Program-made: the position numbers and the translations under genes
From: Paracoccus sediminis
GTDB taxonomy: Bacteria > Pseudomonadota > Alphaproteobacteria > Rhodobacterales > Rhodobacteraceae
Direction of reading: 5' to 3'
DNA: 64,000 nucleotides
Assembly: GCF_900188295.1 (NCBI RefSeq)
Contig: NZ_FZNM01000017.1
Coordinates: 1 to 64,000 of the forward strand
Part shown: positions 40,814-49,871 of the stretch, one piece after another
How the letters are laid out: each line of letters begins with the position of its first letter
How positions within the stretch are numbered: the first letter of the stretch is position 1
The notes under the pieces: generated by a model
Told to the model about the DNA's origin: nothing
Database searches by the model: none
The model's input: only the letters and a program-made list of their open reading frames with translations

Positions 40814-42619
40814 ATGGCGGCCTCTGCCCGGCCCTGGTGGACGGATCCGCGCGGCGCGGGGCCGGCGGCCGCACGCGGGCGACGCGCGGGGCTTGCCGCG
40901 CTTGCGGTCTGTGCGGCCGTGGCGGGCAGCCTCCTGTCACGATTGCCCGCTTGGCAGCTTCTGGAACTGCGGGTCTTCGACCACCTTTCGATGATCGCCC
41001 CGCCGCCCCGGCCCGCCGACGCCCCGCTGGTCGTCGCCATCGACGAGCCGTCGTTTTCCGAGATCGGGCAGCAATGGCCCTGGCCGCGCGACATCCATGC
41101 GCGGCTGGTGACGGCCCTGCGCGATGCCGGGGCGCGGACCATCGCCCTGGATCTGGTGTTCGCCGATCCGTCGGAACCGGAGGCCGACGCCGCGCTGGCC
41201 GCCGCGCTTGGGCCGGACACGGTGCTGGCCGCCGACGAACGCGTTCTGGAAACCCCGCAGGCCATCCAGCTTTTGCGGATCGACCCGCGTGCCGGGCTGC
41301 TGGCCGGGGGCGCGGTCGCGGGCGTGTCCACCATTCCTCTGGACCGCGACGGCACGGCGCGCCGCCTTCCCCCGCAGGCCGACACGCTGGCCCGCGCCGT
41401 GCTGGCGGCGCGGCAGGGTCCGGCGGCACCGGCCACCCCGCCGGGGGCCATGATTCAGTTCTATGGCCCGGCGCGCAGCATGCCGACGGTATCCTATTAC
41501 CAGGCGCTCGATCCCGTGGCCTTTCTGCCGCCGGGCCTTTTCCAAGGTCGCGACGTGATCGTGGGATTCAGCCTTCAGGCGGCGCCGGCGGCGGATCAAG
41601 GCGGCGGCGACGCCTTCGCGACCCCGGCGACGGTGCGGTCCGGGGCCTTGGTCGCGGGGGCCGAAATTCACGCCACCCTGGTCGCAAATCTGGCCGCCGG
41701 GGACTGGATCCGGCCCGCAGGCCCCAGGTCGCGGGCGGGCGCGATCGGCGGGGCGGCGCTGCTGGCGCTGACGCTGCTGTGGCCAGGGGGGCGGCGATGG
41801 CAGATCCTGTCGCTGTTCCTGGGCCTTGCCGCCGTGCCGCTGGCCTGCTGGCTGGCCTTGCGGCTGGGGCGCCTGTGGCTGCCGCCGCTGGCGCCGATGG
41901 CGGTCCTTGTCGGGACGGCGGCGGGACAGACCCTGCGCGACGTGGTGGCCGAACGGCGCCTGCGCGCCGGGCTGATCCGCGCCTTTGCCCATTACCTGGC
42001 ACCCGCGCTTGTCGAACGGCTGGCGGCCGATCCGGGCGCCTTGCGGCTGGGCGGCGAAAGCCGGGAAATCACGGTGCTGTTCTGCGACATCCGCGGCTTT
42101 ACCACCCTGGCCGAACAGTTGCAGCCCCAGCCCGAGCGGCTGACCATGATCCTGCACCGCCTGATGGAGCCGTTGTCCCAGGCCGTCTTGGCCGAAAACG
42201 GCACGATCGACAAATATATCGGCGACTGCCTGATGGCTTTCTGGAACGCGCCGCTGGATGTTCCCGACCATGCCGCGCGCGCCGTCGCCGCCGGACGGCG
42301 CATGATCGACGCCGTTGCCGCCTTGAACGTCGAATTCGCGCGCGAAGGCATGGCCCCCCTGTCGGTGGGCATCGGCATCAACACCGGAACCTGCATCGTG
42401 GGCAACATGGGTTCAGGCGCCCGCTTTGACTATTCGGCGATCGGCGACGCCGTGAATCTGGCTGCCCGGCTGGAGGGGCTGACCAAGGATCTGGGGGTGC
42501 CGCTTATCATGGGGCAGGCGACGGCGGTCGCGCTGGGGCCGACGGCGGCGGTTCGCCCGCTGGACGCCGTAAGCGTCCGGGGCCGCTCGACGCCGACCCG
42601 AATCTTTGCCCTTGCATAA
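40814..42619 (+). CDS. CHASE2-domain class III adenylate/guanylate cyclase
   Basis: A 601-residue membrane cyclase. An N-terminal helix (about 26-44) leads into a periplasmic CHASE2 sensor (about 50-300, with VVAIDEPSFSEIGQQWPWPR). Three membrane helices follow (about 308-322, 329-350, 355-373), then the catalytic domain at 415-600. Metal aspartates are in LFCDIRGF (D425) and KYIGD (D471). K467 and the Asp of FDYSAIGD (D539) are the adenine-selecting pair, and N548/R552 complete the site, so cAMP is the likely product. It lies 10 nt after the FecR-TPR gene. No cyclic-nucleotide-binding protein is evident nearby apart from the possible effector at 36408. Confidence 0.9.
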   Translation: MAASARPWWTDPRGAGPAAARGRRAGLAALAVCAAVAGSLLSRLPAWQLLELRVFDHLSMIAPPPRPADAPLVVAIDEPSFSEIGQQWPWPRDIHARLVTALRDAGARTIALDLVFADPSEPEADAALAAALGPDTVLAADERVLETPQAIQLLRIDPRAGLLAGGAVAGVSTIPLDRDGTARRLPPQADTLARAVLAARQGPAAPATPPGAMIQFYGPARSMPTVSYYQALDPVAFLPPGLFQGRDVIVGFSLQAAPAADQGGGDAFATPATVRSGALVAGAEIHATLVANLAAGDWIRPAGPRSRAGAIGGAALLALTLLWPGGRRWQILSLFLGLAAVPLACWLALRLGRLWLPPLAPMAVLVGTAAGQTLRDVVAERRLRAGLIRAFAHYLAPALVERLAADPGALRLGGESREITVLFCDIRGFTTLAEQLQPQPERLTMILHRLMEPLSQAVLAENGTIDKYIGDCLMAFWNAPLDVPDHAARAVAAGRRMIDAVAALNVEFAREGMAPLSVGIGINTGTCIVGNMGSGARFDYSAIGDAVNLAARLEGLTKDLGVPLIMGQATAVALGPTAAVRPLDAVSVRGRSTPTRIFALA

Positions 42620-42673
42620 GGATCGCGCGGCTTTCCGTCCCGTCACGACCCTTGGGCAGCAGGGCGCGGGCGG

Positions 42674-43366
42674 TCAGGTGCGCGCGGCCTCGAATGCGGC
42701 CCATGCCCTTTCGAAGGCCTGAAGATCAAAGCCCTCGGCCCGCGCCGGTTCCAGCACCAGTTTTTCCGTTGCCAGCAATCTGGCCACCGACGCGGCCAGC
42801 ACGGGCACGATGTCCGGCGGCACGACGACCGCGCCGTGGCGGTCGGCATGGACCAGATCGCCCTGATGCACCGTCAGCCCCATGACCCGGACCGGCTGGC
42901 CCAGGCTGCGGACATGCACATGCCCGTGGCTGGGACCGATGCTGCCCGCGATCACCGGGAAATCCGGTGGCAGGTCGTCCAGATCCCGCACCACGCCGTT
43001 GGTCAGCGCCCCCGACAGGCCGAAACCCTTGTGGACGGTGGTGTTGATCTCGCCCCAGAAGGCGCCGATGCAGTTCGGGTAATCCAGATCCTCGATCACC
43101 GCGACCGAGGGGTTCGGCGCCCCGGCCATGCCGCGGTAATAGTCCATGCGCCGGGCACGGATCGTATCAGACGCCTCGGTCGGCGGGGCTAGGGCCGCGA
43201 TCTGGGCGGTCACGGCGTGGCCCACGACGCGGCGGCCCGGTTCGGTGCAGACCATCGTGCCGCGGGTGAAGTCCGCAAAACCGCGGCGGCCCTGGGCGAC
43301 CTCGATCGCGTTGCAGACGGTGGGGGTATCGACCCGGCGCAGCAGGTCCAGAAGGTCGGGGGTCAT
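42674..43366 (-). CDS. RraA-family protein, probable 4-hydroxy-2-oxo acid aldolase
   Basis: A 230-residue protein of the RraA/HMG-CHA aldolase fold. The metal/substrate loop FWGEI (105-107) and the catalytic pair NGVVRDLDD (R127-D128) are present. Enzymes of this family split 4-hydroxy-4-methyl-2-oxoglutarate or related acids to pyruvate, while true RNase E inhibitors lack a catabolic setting. Here it is the last gene of a 12-gene catabolic operon and overlaps the upstream hydrolase gene by 4 nt (ATGA), which favours an aldolase role. The substrate is unknown. Confidence 0.8.
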   Translation of the reverse strand: MTPDLLDLLRRVDTPTVCNAIEVAQGRRGFADFTRGTMVCTEPGRRVVGHAVTAQIAALAPPTEASDTIRARRMDYYRGMAGAPNPSVAVIEDLDYPNCIGAFWGEINTTVHKGFGLSGALTNGVVRDLDDLPPDFPVIAGSIGPSHGHVHVRSLGQPVRVMGLTVHQGDLVHADRHGAVVVPPDIVPVLAASVARLLATEKLVLEPARAEGFDLQAFERAWAAFEAART

Positions 43367-44049
43367 GCATCCTCCAGCCAGCGGCGCAGGGCCGCCAGGG
43401 TTTCAACGGGGCGTTCCAGGGGCGGCAGGTGGCCCGCCCCGTCGATCACCACCAGCCGCGACTGCGGCATCAGCGCGTGCATCAGGTCGTGCCAGTCCAT
43501 CGGGCACAGCCGGTCGTCCGCCCCCGTCAGGACCAGGGCGGGACCGTCGAACCCGGCCAGGGCCGCCTGCCGGTCGGCGCGGTCGCGCAGGGCCAGCGAC
43601 TGCCGTTCGAACACATCCGGCCCCAGCGACAGCGCCATGTCCACGCACAGGTCGGCAAGGGCGTCGCTGTCCTGCGCCAAATAATGCGGTATCAGTTCGT
43701 CGCGCATCACCCGTTCCAGCCCCTGCGCGCGGGCACGGGCGATCTGGGGGGCGCGGCGGGTCTGAACCTCGGGCAACTCGGCGCGCGGGTTGGTGTCCAG
43801 CAGGGCCAGCCGGTCGATCCGGCCGGGTTGGCGGGCCAGCATCTCCATCGCGACGATGCCGCCCATGGACAGCCCGGCCAGGGCAAAGTGCGGCGGGGCG
43901 GCGGCCAGGATCGCATCGGCGATCCCGGCCATGCTGTCCGCCCCCACGGGCAGGGCGTGATGGATGGGACGCGGATCCAGGGCGTCGGGGATGGCGCCCC
44001 ACATCCGCGCGTCGCACATCATGCCGGGGATCAGCACCAGGGCCAGCAT
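43363..44049 (-). CDS. Alpha/beta-fold hydrolase
   Basis: A 228-residue hydrolase of the enol-lactonase/MenH-like group. The oxyanion region LIPGMMCDARMW opens the protein, the nucleophile is S61 in AGLSMGGIVAME, the acid is the Asp in LVLTGADDRLCP, and the base is the His in IDGAGHLPPLERP. It lies between the bicupin and the RraA-like aldolase. In aromatic-type catabolism a ring-opening dioxygenase, hydrolase and aldolase act in that order, so it may hydrolyse a lactone or ester intermediate. Confidence 0.8.
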   Translation of the reverse strand: MLALVLIPGMMCDARMWGAIPDALDPRPIHHALPVGADSMAGIADAILAAAPPHFALAGLSMGGIVAMEMLARQPGRIDRLALLDTNPRAELPEVQTRRAPQIARARAQGLERVMRDELIPHYLAQDSDALADLCVDMALSLGPDVFERQSLALRDRADRQAALAGFDGPALVLTGADDRLCPMDWHDLMHALMPQSRLVVIDGAGHLPPLERPVETLAALRRWLEDA

Positions 44050-44062
44050 CAGGCCAACCGTG

Positions 44063-45031
44063 TCACAGCAGCCGCCCGGTCGCGCCCGCCGGATCCTGGG
44101 TGTTCATCACCCGGTACAGCGACGCCTCGCCCGTCATGGACGGCGCCAGCGCATGTTCCAGGCCCGGCGGGATGGCGGCGGTGTCGCCGGGGTTCAGCGT
44201 GGTCGTGCCGCCCGCCCAGGTCAGCCGCCAATGCCCGCGCATCGGCATCAGCACCTCGTGCCGGTCCAGGGCATAGGGGGTGTCGGGGATCGAGTTGCGC
44301 GACAGGAACTCGACATCGAATCCGGGCCGGTCGCGCAGGATCCCCTCGGCGCCGATGACCTTGGCGGGCTGGCGGTCCGACAGCGCCATCAGATCCCAAT
44401 ACCGGGCAACGCAGTTCGGAATGACCTCGGCGGTTGTGGGTTCGGGAAAGGACTGAAGCTGGTCGTCGTCCAGCAGCGGCATGGGCTGCATGCCTTCGGG
44501 CAGGGACTGGCCCTTCTTGCTGTCGTACAGGCGGCCGTTTTCGCCCAGGACCAGGCCGTAGTCCTTGGCGTCGGTGATGACCTGCGGCGCCCAGACCACG
44601 CCGCCCCCGGCGTCGTCGCCGCCCAGGATCGCCATAATCATGCCGTAATCGGTGCCGACGTTTTCAAAGGCGCGGAAGATGCCGGTGGGGATGTTGAAGA
44701 TGTCGCCTTCCTCGGCGATGAATTCGCCCGCCGTGCCCCAGCGGCCCCAGAAGAACCGCCACCGGCCCTTCAGGACGAAGAACACCTCGGCGCTGTGGTG
44801 CGAATGCAGGCTGTTGCGGCAGTTCGGCGGCTGGCCCGCCGCGCCGATGTTGAAGCCCGGCGTTTCGCGCAGGTGGACATGCTGGTCGGGGGATTCGCTG
44901 ACGCCCCCGCCGATGATGGTGAAGTTCTCCTTGCGGTCGGAACCGGGGGTATGGGCGTCGATGAAGGCGGTCTTGCAGGGTTGCAGATCGCCATAGCGGA
45001 CGATCCGCTGTTCCATCTGTTCGGGGGTCAT
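44063..45031 (-). CDS. Bicupin domain protein
   Basis: A 322-residue protein with two cupin barrels, about 50-150 and 230-320. The first carries the metal site NSLHSHHSAEVFFVLKGRW (H76, H78/H79, E82). The second keeps the fold (YALDRHEVLMPMRGHWRLTW, then TLNPGDTAAIPPGLEHAL) with fewer ligands. Gentisate-type dioxygenases and sugar-acid isomerases share this architecture; which applies is not decidable here. AAGGAG precedes the ATG. It is part of the LacI-controlled operon. Confidence 0.75.
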   Translation of the reverse strand: MTPEQMEQRIVRYGDLQPCKTAFIDAHTPGSDRKENFTIIGGGVSESPDQHVHLRETPGFNIGAAGQPPNCRNSLHSHHSAEVFFVLKGRWRFFWGRWGTAGEFIAEEGDIFNIPTGIFRAFENVGTDYGMIMAILGGDDAGGGVVWAPQVITDAKDYGLVLGENGRLYDSKKGQSLPEGMQPMPLLDDDQLQSFPEPTTAEVIPNCVARYWDLMALSDRQPAKVIGAEGILRDRPGFDVEFLSRNSIPDTPYALDRHEVLMPMRGHWRLTWAGGTTTLNPGDTAAIPPGLEHALAPSMTGEASLYRVMNTQDPAGATGRLL

Positions 45032-45067
45032 CGCATATTCTCCTTGAGGGATTTCCGCAGGGGGTCG

Positions 45068-46057
45068 TCAGACCGCCCCGGTCGCCAGCAGGATCTGTTT
45101 CCAGACGGCGGTTTCGTCATACAGCGTCCATTCCCGGCGCAGGCTGACGCCGTTCGTGCCGAAGGGGCCGAATTCGGCATGGGTCATGCCCAGCACATAA
45201 ACCTCGGCCCCCGTGGGCGTGCCGAAGGCGCCCCAGCCGCTGTGGCGTCCGTGCAGGCTCCACCGGATGGCGGCGCGGGGCGGCATCATCGGGTCGTCGC
45301 GGCCGATCACGTGGTGGATGGCGAAGGCCGCATCCGGGAAGGCCGCGCGCAGCCCCAGCCAGAAGCGGTCGGCATCCGGCCAGCCGTGGCCGGTGACGCC
45401 GCCGGGATATTCCAGTTGCGCGGCGCGGTCGTATTGGGTGCCGATCACGGTGAAGTCGGCGTTCATGATGCGCGTCACGACGTCGGCCAGACGCGCGCCC
45501 CATTCGTTGTCGTTGCCGCGCCCCGTATAGGGGCCCTGGATGTCATTGGCGGGGGTCAGCGGCTTGACGCATCTGTCCGGCCCGCCTTCGCGCGCGATCT
45601 GGTCGCGGGCGAAGTCCACCGGGTCCCAGCCCATCTGGCGCACGATGGCGCCCTGGTCGCGGATCAGCCATTCGTCGTTGATCTGGTTGTCGATAGCATG
45701 GCAGTCGGCGATGATGCGATAGGACAGCTTGCGCCCGGTGGCCTTGCCATAGGCGCCGTCTCCGCTATGGGTCGCCGTGGACAGCAGCCGATGCGAGGAC
45801 AGCATCCCCTCCTCGGGGGTGCCGCACCAGATCACGTCCTCGCCCAGCAGGGTGCGGTCGGGAAACTCGGACAGCGTCGCCATGGTCGCGCCAATGACGC
45901 CGGCGTTGCCCCGGACGACCGAAGCGGGGGACCGCACCAGGATGTCGGGGGCATAGTAATGGTGCAGCGTGGCGATGCCGCGGTCTTCCCAGATCTCCTT
46001 CGTGATGCCGATGATGTAATCGGGAAAGTCGCGGAATTTCGGGTCGAAGCCTTTCAT
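45068..46057 (-). CDS. Two-domain NTF2/SnoaL-like protein (A)
   Basis: A 329-residue protein made of two NTF2-like (polyketide-cyclase or ester-cyclase fold) halves. The first is at about 10-85 (IGITKEIWEDRGIATLHHYY, APDILVRSP). The second is at about 190-320 (DVVTRIMNADFTVIG and FWLGLRAAFPDAAFAIHHVI). The segments between are rich in Trp, His and Asp. It resembles the divergent gene at 54540 in layout. Its start overlaps the LacI stop (ATGA). The chemistry is unknown; this fold can serve as isomerase, dehydratase or cyclase. Confidence 0.7.
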   Translation of the reverse strand: MKGFDPKFRDFPDYIIGITKEIWEDRGIATLHHYYAPDILVRSPASVVRGNAGVIGATMATLSEFPDRTLLGEDVIWCGTPEEGMLSSHRLLSTATHSGDGAYGKATGRKLSYRIIADCHAIDNQINDEWLIRDQGAIVRQMGWDPVDFARDQIAREGGPDRCVKPLTPANDIQGPYTGRGNDNEWGARLADVVTRIMNADFTVIGTQYDRAAQLEYPGGVTGHGWPDADRFWLGLRAAFPDAAFAIHHVIGRDDPMMPPRAAIRWSLHGRHSGWGAFGTPTGAEVYVLGMTHAEFGPFGTNGVSLRREWTLYDETAVWKQILLATGAV

Positions 46058-47124
46058 CTGTCCTTGTCCTTGTGGTTGTTCCTGTCGCGAACCGAGCCGC
46101 GTTGGATCAGCGTGCCGTCGATGCGGATCGTGTGGGGGTCGTGATCGCCCTCGATCTGGCCCAGAATCAGGTCGACCGTGGCATCGACCATGCGCCGCAC
46201 CGGCTGGCGGATGGTGGTCAGGTCATAAGCGGGCCAGGATGCCAACGGCACGTCGTCATAGCCCACCACCGACACCTCGCCCGGCACGTCCAGCCCCAGT
46301 TCAAAGCGCAGCACGTCCATGACCGCGAAGGCCATGTGGTCGTTGCCGACGAAGACCGCATCGGGCCGGTCGCCAGAATCGAAGGGGGCGCCGAACAGGT
46401 CGCGCGTGGCCTGGGCCGCCGTGTCGCGCGAAAACATGCCGTCGATCATCGCCACGGGCGCCAGCCCCGCGTCCGCCAGGGCATTGCTGAATCCTTGCGC
46501 GCGATCGCGCCCGGTGGACGCGCCCTGCCAGCCCATCACATGCGCGATGCGGCGGTGGCCGGTGGCAATCAGATGACAGGCGGCGGCATGGCCCCCCGCG
46601 ATGTTGTCGCTGGTGACTTCGGACAGGCGCGGATCGGCCTGGCCGCGGTTGAACATCACCACCGGAATGCCCGCGGCGTCGCAGCGCGTGGTCAGGTCGT
46701 TGGTCATTGCCACGGATGCGGTGATGATGCCGTCGACCTGGTAATCCAGCAGTTCGGCCATCACTTCGCTGACACCCTCGGTCGCATTCGAGGCCATGAA
46801 GACCAGGACGTGATAGCCCTTGGCCTGAAGCGCGCGCGACAGCAGCTCCAGGGCGACGGGATAGAACTGGTTTTCCAGATAGGCGACCACCAGCCCGATG
46901 ATCCGGGTGCGGCCGGTAATCAGGCTGCGGGCCAGCACGTTGGGGCGATAGCCCAGTTGCTCGGCGGCGGCGCGGACCTTGGCCGTGGTCGCCTTGCTGG
47001 CCGAGGCGCCGGGCGTGAAGACCCGGCTGACCGCCGACTGGCTGACGCCCGCGAGCCGCGCCACGTCCTGCGCGGTCACGCGGTCGGGGGCCTTGGCGTC
47101 GGGGCTGTGGGTCGCATCGGTCAT
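46054..47124 (-). CDS. LacI-family transcriptional regulator
   Basis: A 356-residue repressor-type protein. The helix-turn-helix TAQDVARLAGVSQSAVSRVF is at 17-36, followed by the hinge GYRPNVLARSLITGRTRIIG (58-77). A periplasmic-binding-protein-like ligand domain completes it (AVFVGNDHMAFAVMDVLR, VVGYDDVPLASWP). It is embedded within the catabolic operon between the SDR and NTF2-A genes. The two palindromes with a central CG at 54456 and 54508 fit its expected operators. The inducer is probably the transported compound or an intermediate. Confidence 0.9.
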   Translation of the reverse strand: MTDATHSPDAKAPDRVTAQDVARLAGVSQSAVSRVFTPGASASKATTAKVRAAAEQLGYRPNVLARSLITGRTRIIGLVVAYLENQFYPVALELLSRALQAKGYHVLVFMASNATEGVSEVMAELLDYQVDGIITASVAMTNDLTTRCDAAGIPVVMFNRGQADPRLSEVTSDNIAGGHAAACHLIATGHRRIAHVMGWQGASTGRDRAQGFSNALADAGLAPVAMIDGMFSRDTAAQATRDLFGAPFDSGDRPDAVFVGNDHMAFAVMDVLRFELGLDVPGEVSVVGYDDVPLASWPAYDLTTIRQPVRRMVDATVDLILGQIEGDHDPHTIRIDGTLIQRGSVRDRNNHKDKDR

Positions 47125-47128
47125 CGCC

Positions 47129-47896
47129 TCACTCCGCCGTCCAGCCGCCGTCGACCATCAGCGCCGCGCCCGTCACCAGGGCGGATGCGTCCGAGGCCAG
47201 GAACACCACCGGTCCCATCACATCCTCGATCTCGCCGACCCGGCCCAGGGCGATCTTGGACAGGATCCAGGCGCGGCGGTCGGGGTCGCGCAGGGTCTGT
47301 TCGGCCAGGGGCGTGCGGATGAAGGTCGGGCACAGCGTGTTGACGCGGATGCCGTGCGGGCCCCATTCGATCGCCATGGATTTCGTCATGCCTTCCAGGG
47401 CGTGTTTCGATGCGGCATAGACCGCCCGGTCCGGTCCGCCGACATGGCCCATCTGGGACGACACGTTGATGAGGCTGCCAGGCCGCCCGGCGGCGATCAG
47501 GCCGCGCGCGACCTCCCTTGTCAGGAAATAGGCCGCGCGCAGGTTCAGGCCCAGGACGGCGTCGTAATCGGCAGGGGTGGTGTCAAGCGCGGGCGCATGG
47601 CGCGCCAACCCGGCGGAATTGACCAGGATGTCGAAAGGGCCGTTAGCTGTCACGACATCCCGCGCCGCGTCCAGATCCGCGATGTCCAGCCCCAATGCCG
47701 TGGCCCGCCCGCCCGCCGCCCCCACCGCATCCGCCGCCCTTTGCAGATCGGCCAGGCCGCGCGCCACCATCGTCACCCGCGCGCCCGCCCCCGCCAGGGC
47801 CGCCGCCGCCGCAAGCCCAATGCCGCTCGAGGCCCCCGTCACAAGCGCGTGGCGGCCGTCAAGGCGAAAGGACGGGGTGCGCGGCAGGTCCATCAT
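47129..47896 (-). CDS. Short-chain dehydrogenase/reductase
   Basis: A 255-residue NAD(P)-dependent SDR. The cofactor motif is TGASSGIG (residues 20-27), followed by [14 protein letters not shown] (structural NxAG), and the catalytic Ser-Tyr-Lys set in [25 protein letters not shown], given here with the Tyr-x3-Lys at YAASK. It ends [16 protein letters not shown]. Its start overlaps the stop of the HisD-like gene (ATGATG over TGA). It probably catalyses one oxidation step next to that dehydrogenase. Confidence 0.88.
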   Translation of the reverse strand: MMDLPRTPSFRLDGRHALVTGASSGIGLAAAAALAGAGARVTMVARGLADLQRAADAVGAAGGRATALGLDIADLDAARDVVTANGPFDILVNSAGLARHAPALDTTPADYDAVLGLNLRAAYFLTREVARGLIAAGRPGSLINVSSQMGHVGGPDRAVYAASKHALEGMTKSMAIEWGPHGIRVNTLCPTFIRTPLAEQTLRDPDRRAWILSKIALGRVGEIEDVMGPVVFLASDASALVTGAALMVDGGWTAE

Positions 47897-49203
47897 TCCG
47901 CCGCCGTGCCGTAGGCGACGTTCCGTCCTCCATAACGGCGCACGCGGATGTTGCACTGTTCCGCATGGCCGACGAACCCTTCCAACATGCACAGCCGCGA
48001 ACCATAGGCGCCGACCAGGGCGGCCGCGTCATCGGTGGTGATCCGCTGATAGCTGTGCGTCTTGAGGAACTTGCCCACCCACAGCCCGCCGGTATAGCGC
48101 CCGGCCTTTTTCGTGGGCAGCGTATGGTTGGTGCCGATCACCTTGTCGCCGTTGGCCACGTTGGTGCGCGGTCCCAGGAACAGCGCGCCATAGCTGTGCA
48201 TGTGTTCCAGGAACCAGTCGTCGCGGTCGGTCATCACCTGCACATGTTCGGACGCGATGGCATTCGCCTGCTCCAGCATCTCGTCGTATGTGTCGCAGAC
48301 GATCACCTCGCCATAGTCGCGCCAGCTGGCGGCGGCGGTATCGCGCGTGGGCAGGATTTGCAGCAACCGGTCGATCTCGGCCAAAGTGCCTTCCGCCAGC
48401 TTGCGGCTGTTGGTCAGCAGGACAGCAGGGGAATTGTAGCCGTGTTCGGCCTGGCCCAGCAGGTCGGTCGCGCACAGTTCCGCATCCACGGTGTCGTCGG
48501 CGATCACCATGGTTTCGGTCGGGCCGGCGAACAGGTCGATGCCAACGCGGCCGTAAAGCTGGCGCTTGGCCTCGGCCACGAAGGCGTTGCCGGGGCCGAC
48601 CAGCATGTCCACGGGGGCGATGGTCTGCGTGCCGATGGCCATGGCGCCCACGGCCTGCATGCCCCCCAGCACCAGGATCTCGTGCGCGCCGCCCAGATGC
48701 ATAGCGGCGACAATGGCCGGATGCGGCGCGCCCTGAACCGGCGGGGCCGAGGCAACGATGCGCGGCACCCCCGCCACCGAGGCCGTCAGCACCGACATGT
48801 GGGCCGACGCCACCATCGGGAACTTGCCGCCCGGCACATAGCAGCCGACCGACTGCACCGGGATGTTGCGGTGGCCCAGGGTCACGCCCGGCAAGGTCTC
48901 GACCTCGATATCCGTCATGCTGGCCCGCTGAGCCTGGGCGAAGCGGCGGATCTGGTCCTGGGCAAAACGGATGTCGTCCATGTCGCGGGGGCTGACCTGC
49001 TGCATCGCGGCCTGGATTTCGGAATCGGTCAGGCGGAAGGACGGCGGGTCGTATGTGTCGAACTTCACCGACAGGTCGCGCACGGCGGCATCGCCGCGCG
49101 TTTCGATGTCCTTCAGCACGGTTTCGACCGTGGCGCGGACGCGGGCGTCATCCTCGGCCCGCTGGTCCTCGGGCTTGCCGCGCTTGAGATGGGTGATCGT
49201 CAT
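47893..49203 (-). CDS. Histidinol-dehydrogenase-family oxidoreductase (HpsN-like)
   Basis: A 436-residue zinc- and NAD-dependent dehydrogenase of the HisD superfamily, which oxidises a primary alcohol in two steps to the carboxylate. All key residues align with HisD: Q251 and H254 (metal), E319-H320 (catalysis, in ASEHVQV), D353 and H360 (TNHTLPTK), and H412. The NAD region is [11 protein letters not shown]. It is not in a histidine operon; it is coupled to an SDR and an ABC importer. HisD paralogues in such settings include sulfopropanediol dehydrogenase (HpsN), but no sulfolactate genes are present, so the substrate is open. Confidence 0.85.
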   Translation of the reverse strand: MTITHLKRGKPEDQRAEDDARVRATVETVLKDIETRGDAAVRDLSVKFDTYDPPSFRLTDSEIQAAMQQVSPRDMDDIRFAQDQIRRFAQAQRASMTDIEVETLPGVTLGHRNIPVQSVGCYVPGGKFPMVASAHMSVLTASVAGVPRIVASAPPVQGAPHPAIVAAMHLGGAHEILVLGGMQAVGAMAIGTQTIAPVDMLVGPGNAFVAEAKRQLYGRVGIDLFAGPTETMVIADDTVDAELCATDLLGQAEHGYNSPAVLLTNSRKLAEGTLAEIDRLLQILPTRDTAAASWRDYGEVIVCDTYDEMLEQANAIASEHVQVMTDRDDWFLEHMHSYGALFLGPRTNVANGDKVIGTNHTLPTKKAGRYTGGLWVGKFLKTHSYQRITTDDAAALVGAYGSRLCMLEGFVGHAEQCNIRVRRYGGRNVAYGTAAE

Positions 49204-49236
49204 GGGAAAACTCCGTCCTTCCTGTGGCCGCTTGCG

Positions 49237-49761
49237 TCAGGGCTGCGGCGGCGTCTTTTCGCCCCGGTCAAAGGTTTCCCAGCCGTGGCCGCCAAAGCAG
49301 TCCACGCCCAGCTGCGCCATCACATGCGGGAAATCGACCATCACCCAGTTGTCGACGATCCGGCCGTCCTGGACCTTCCAGAAATCCATATAGCGGATCT
49401 CGACCCGCTTGCCGGTCGCGGGGATGCCCATGAATTCGCCGGCATGGGTGGCCTCCTGCCGGCCAAAAGCCGCGGCCCATTCGCCCATGTACAGCCGCGC
49501 CTCGTCGATGCAGGTCTTGTCCTTGAAGGCGGCCTGGAAGGGTTTCTGCCAGTTGTCCTGGAATTCGCGCAGGCCATGCTTGGTGCCGCAGCCCTGGTTG
49601 CCCAGCCAGCGGAAATTCTCGGCAAAGAATTCGCCGATGTCGGTGATGCGGTGGTCGTTCAACCCGTCCACCATGCCTTCGATCACGGCGCGGGTTTCGG
49701 CGGTCTTGGTCATGTCCGTGTCGCGGGTCAGCACGGCCTGTTCGGGGCGAGAGCCTTTCAT
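49237..49761 (-). CDS. Single-domain NTF2/SnoaL-like protein (C)
   Basis: A 174-residue protein of the SnoaL polyketide-cyclase/ester-cyclase fold. It shows AVIEGMVDGLNDHRITDIGE, FRWLGNQGCGTKHGLREFQD, and the core strands THAGEFMGIPATGKRVEIRY and DGRIVDNWVMVDFPHVM. Its C-terminal motif, ending in QLGVDC, resembles the tail of the larger homologue at 54540 (QMGVDL). AAAGGAC precedes the ATG. It lies between the ABC transporter and dehydrogenase genes. The reaction is unknown. Confidence 0.75.
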   Translation of the reverse strand: MKGSRPEQAVLTRDTDMTKTAETRAVIEGMVDGLNDHRITDIGEFFAENFRWLGNQGCGTKHGLREFQDNWQKPFQAAFKDKTCIDEARLYMGEWAAAFGRQEATHAGEFMGIPATGKRVEIRYMDFWKVQDGRIVDNWVMVDFPHVMAQLGVDCFGGHGWETFDRGEKTPPQP

Positions 49762-49871
49762 GGCTTTGTCCTTTCGAAATCGGGATCACATATCGGGGCG
49801 TCGGGGACGCAGGCCACGGATATGGTCGCGCGGCAGGCGGCAGAAGGCCGGGTGCGGGATCGGATAGCGGA

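Noticed and set aside
37729-41451. A 1240-codon minus-strand frame over the FecR-TPR and cyclase genes
   Set aside because: The opposite strand carries signal peptide, FecR, TPR, barrel and cyclase motifs; the minus frame has none.
36408-42619. Calling the DUF5706-like/cyclase region an established Pycsar defence system
   Set aside because: The cyclase is a CHASE2 membrane enzyme with adenine-type residues, the genes are divergent rather than an operon, and the effector family call is by eye. It is kept as a hypothesis only.
47893-49203. Histidine-biosynthesis hisD
   Set aside because: No other his genes are near, and it is coupled to an SDR and an ABC importer in a LacI-controlled operon.
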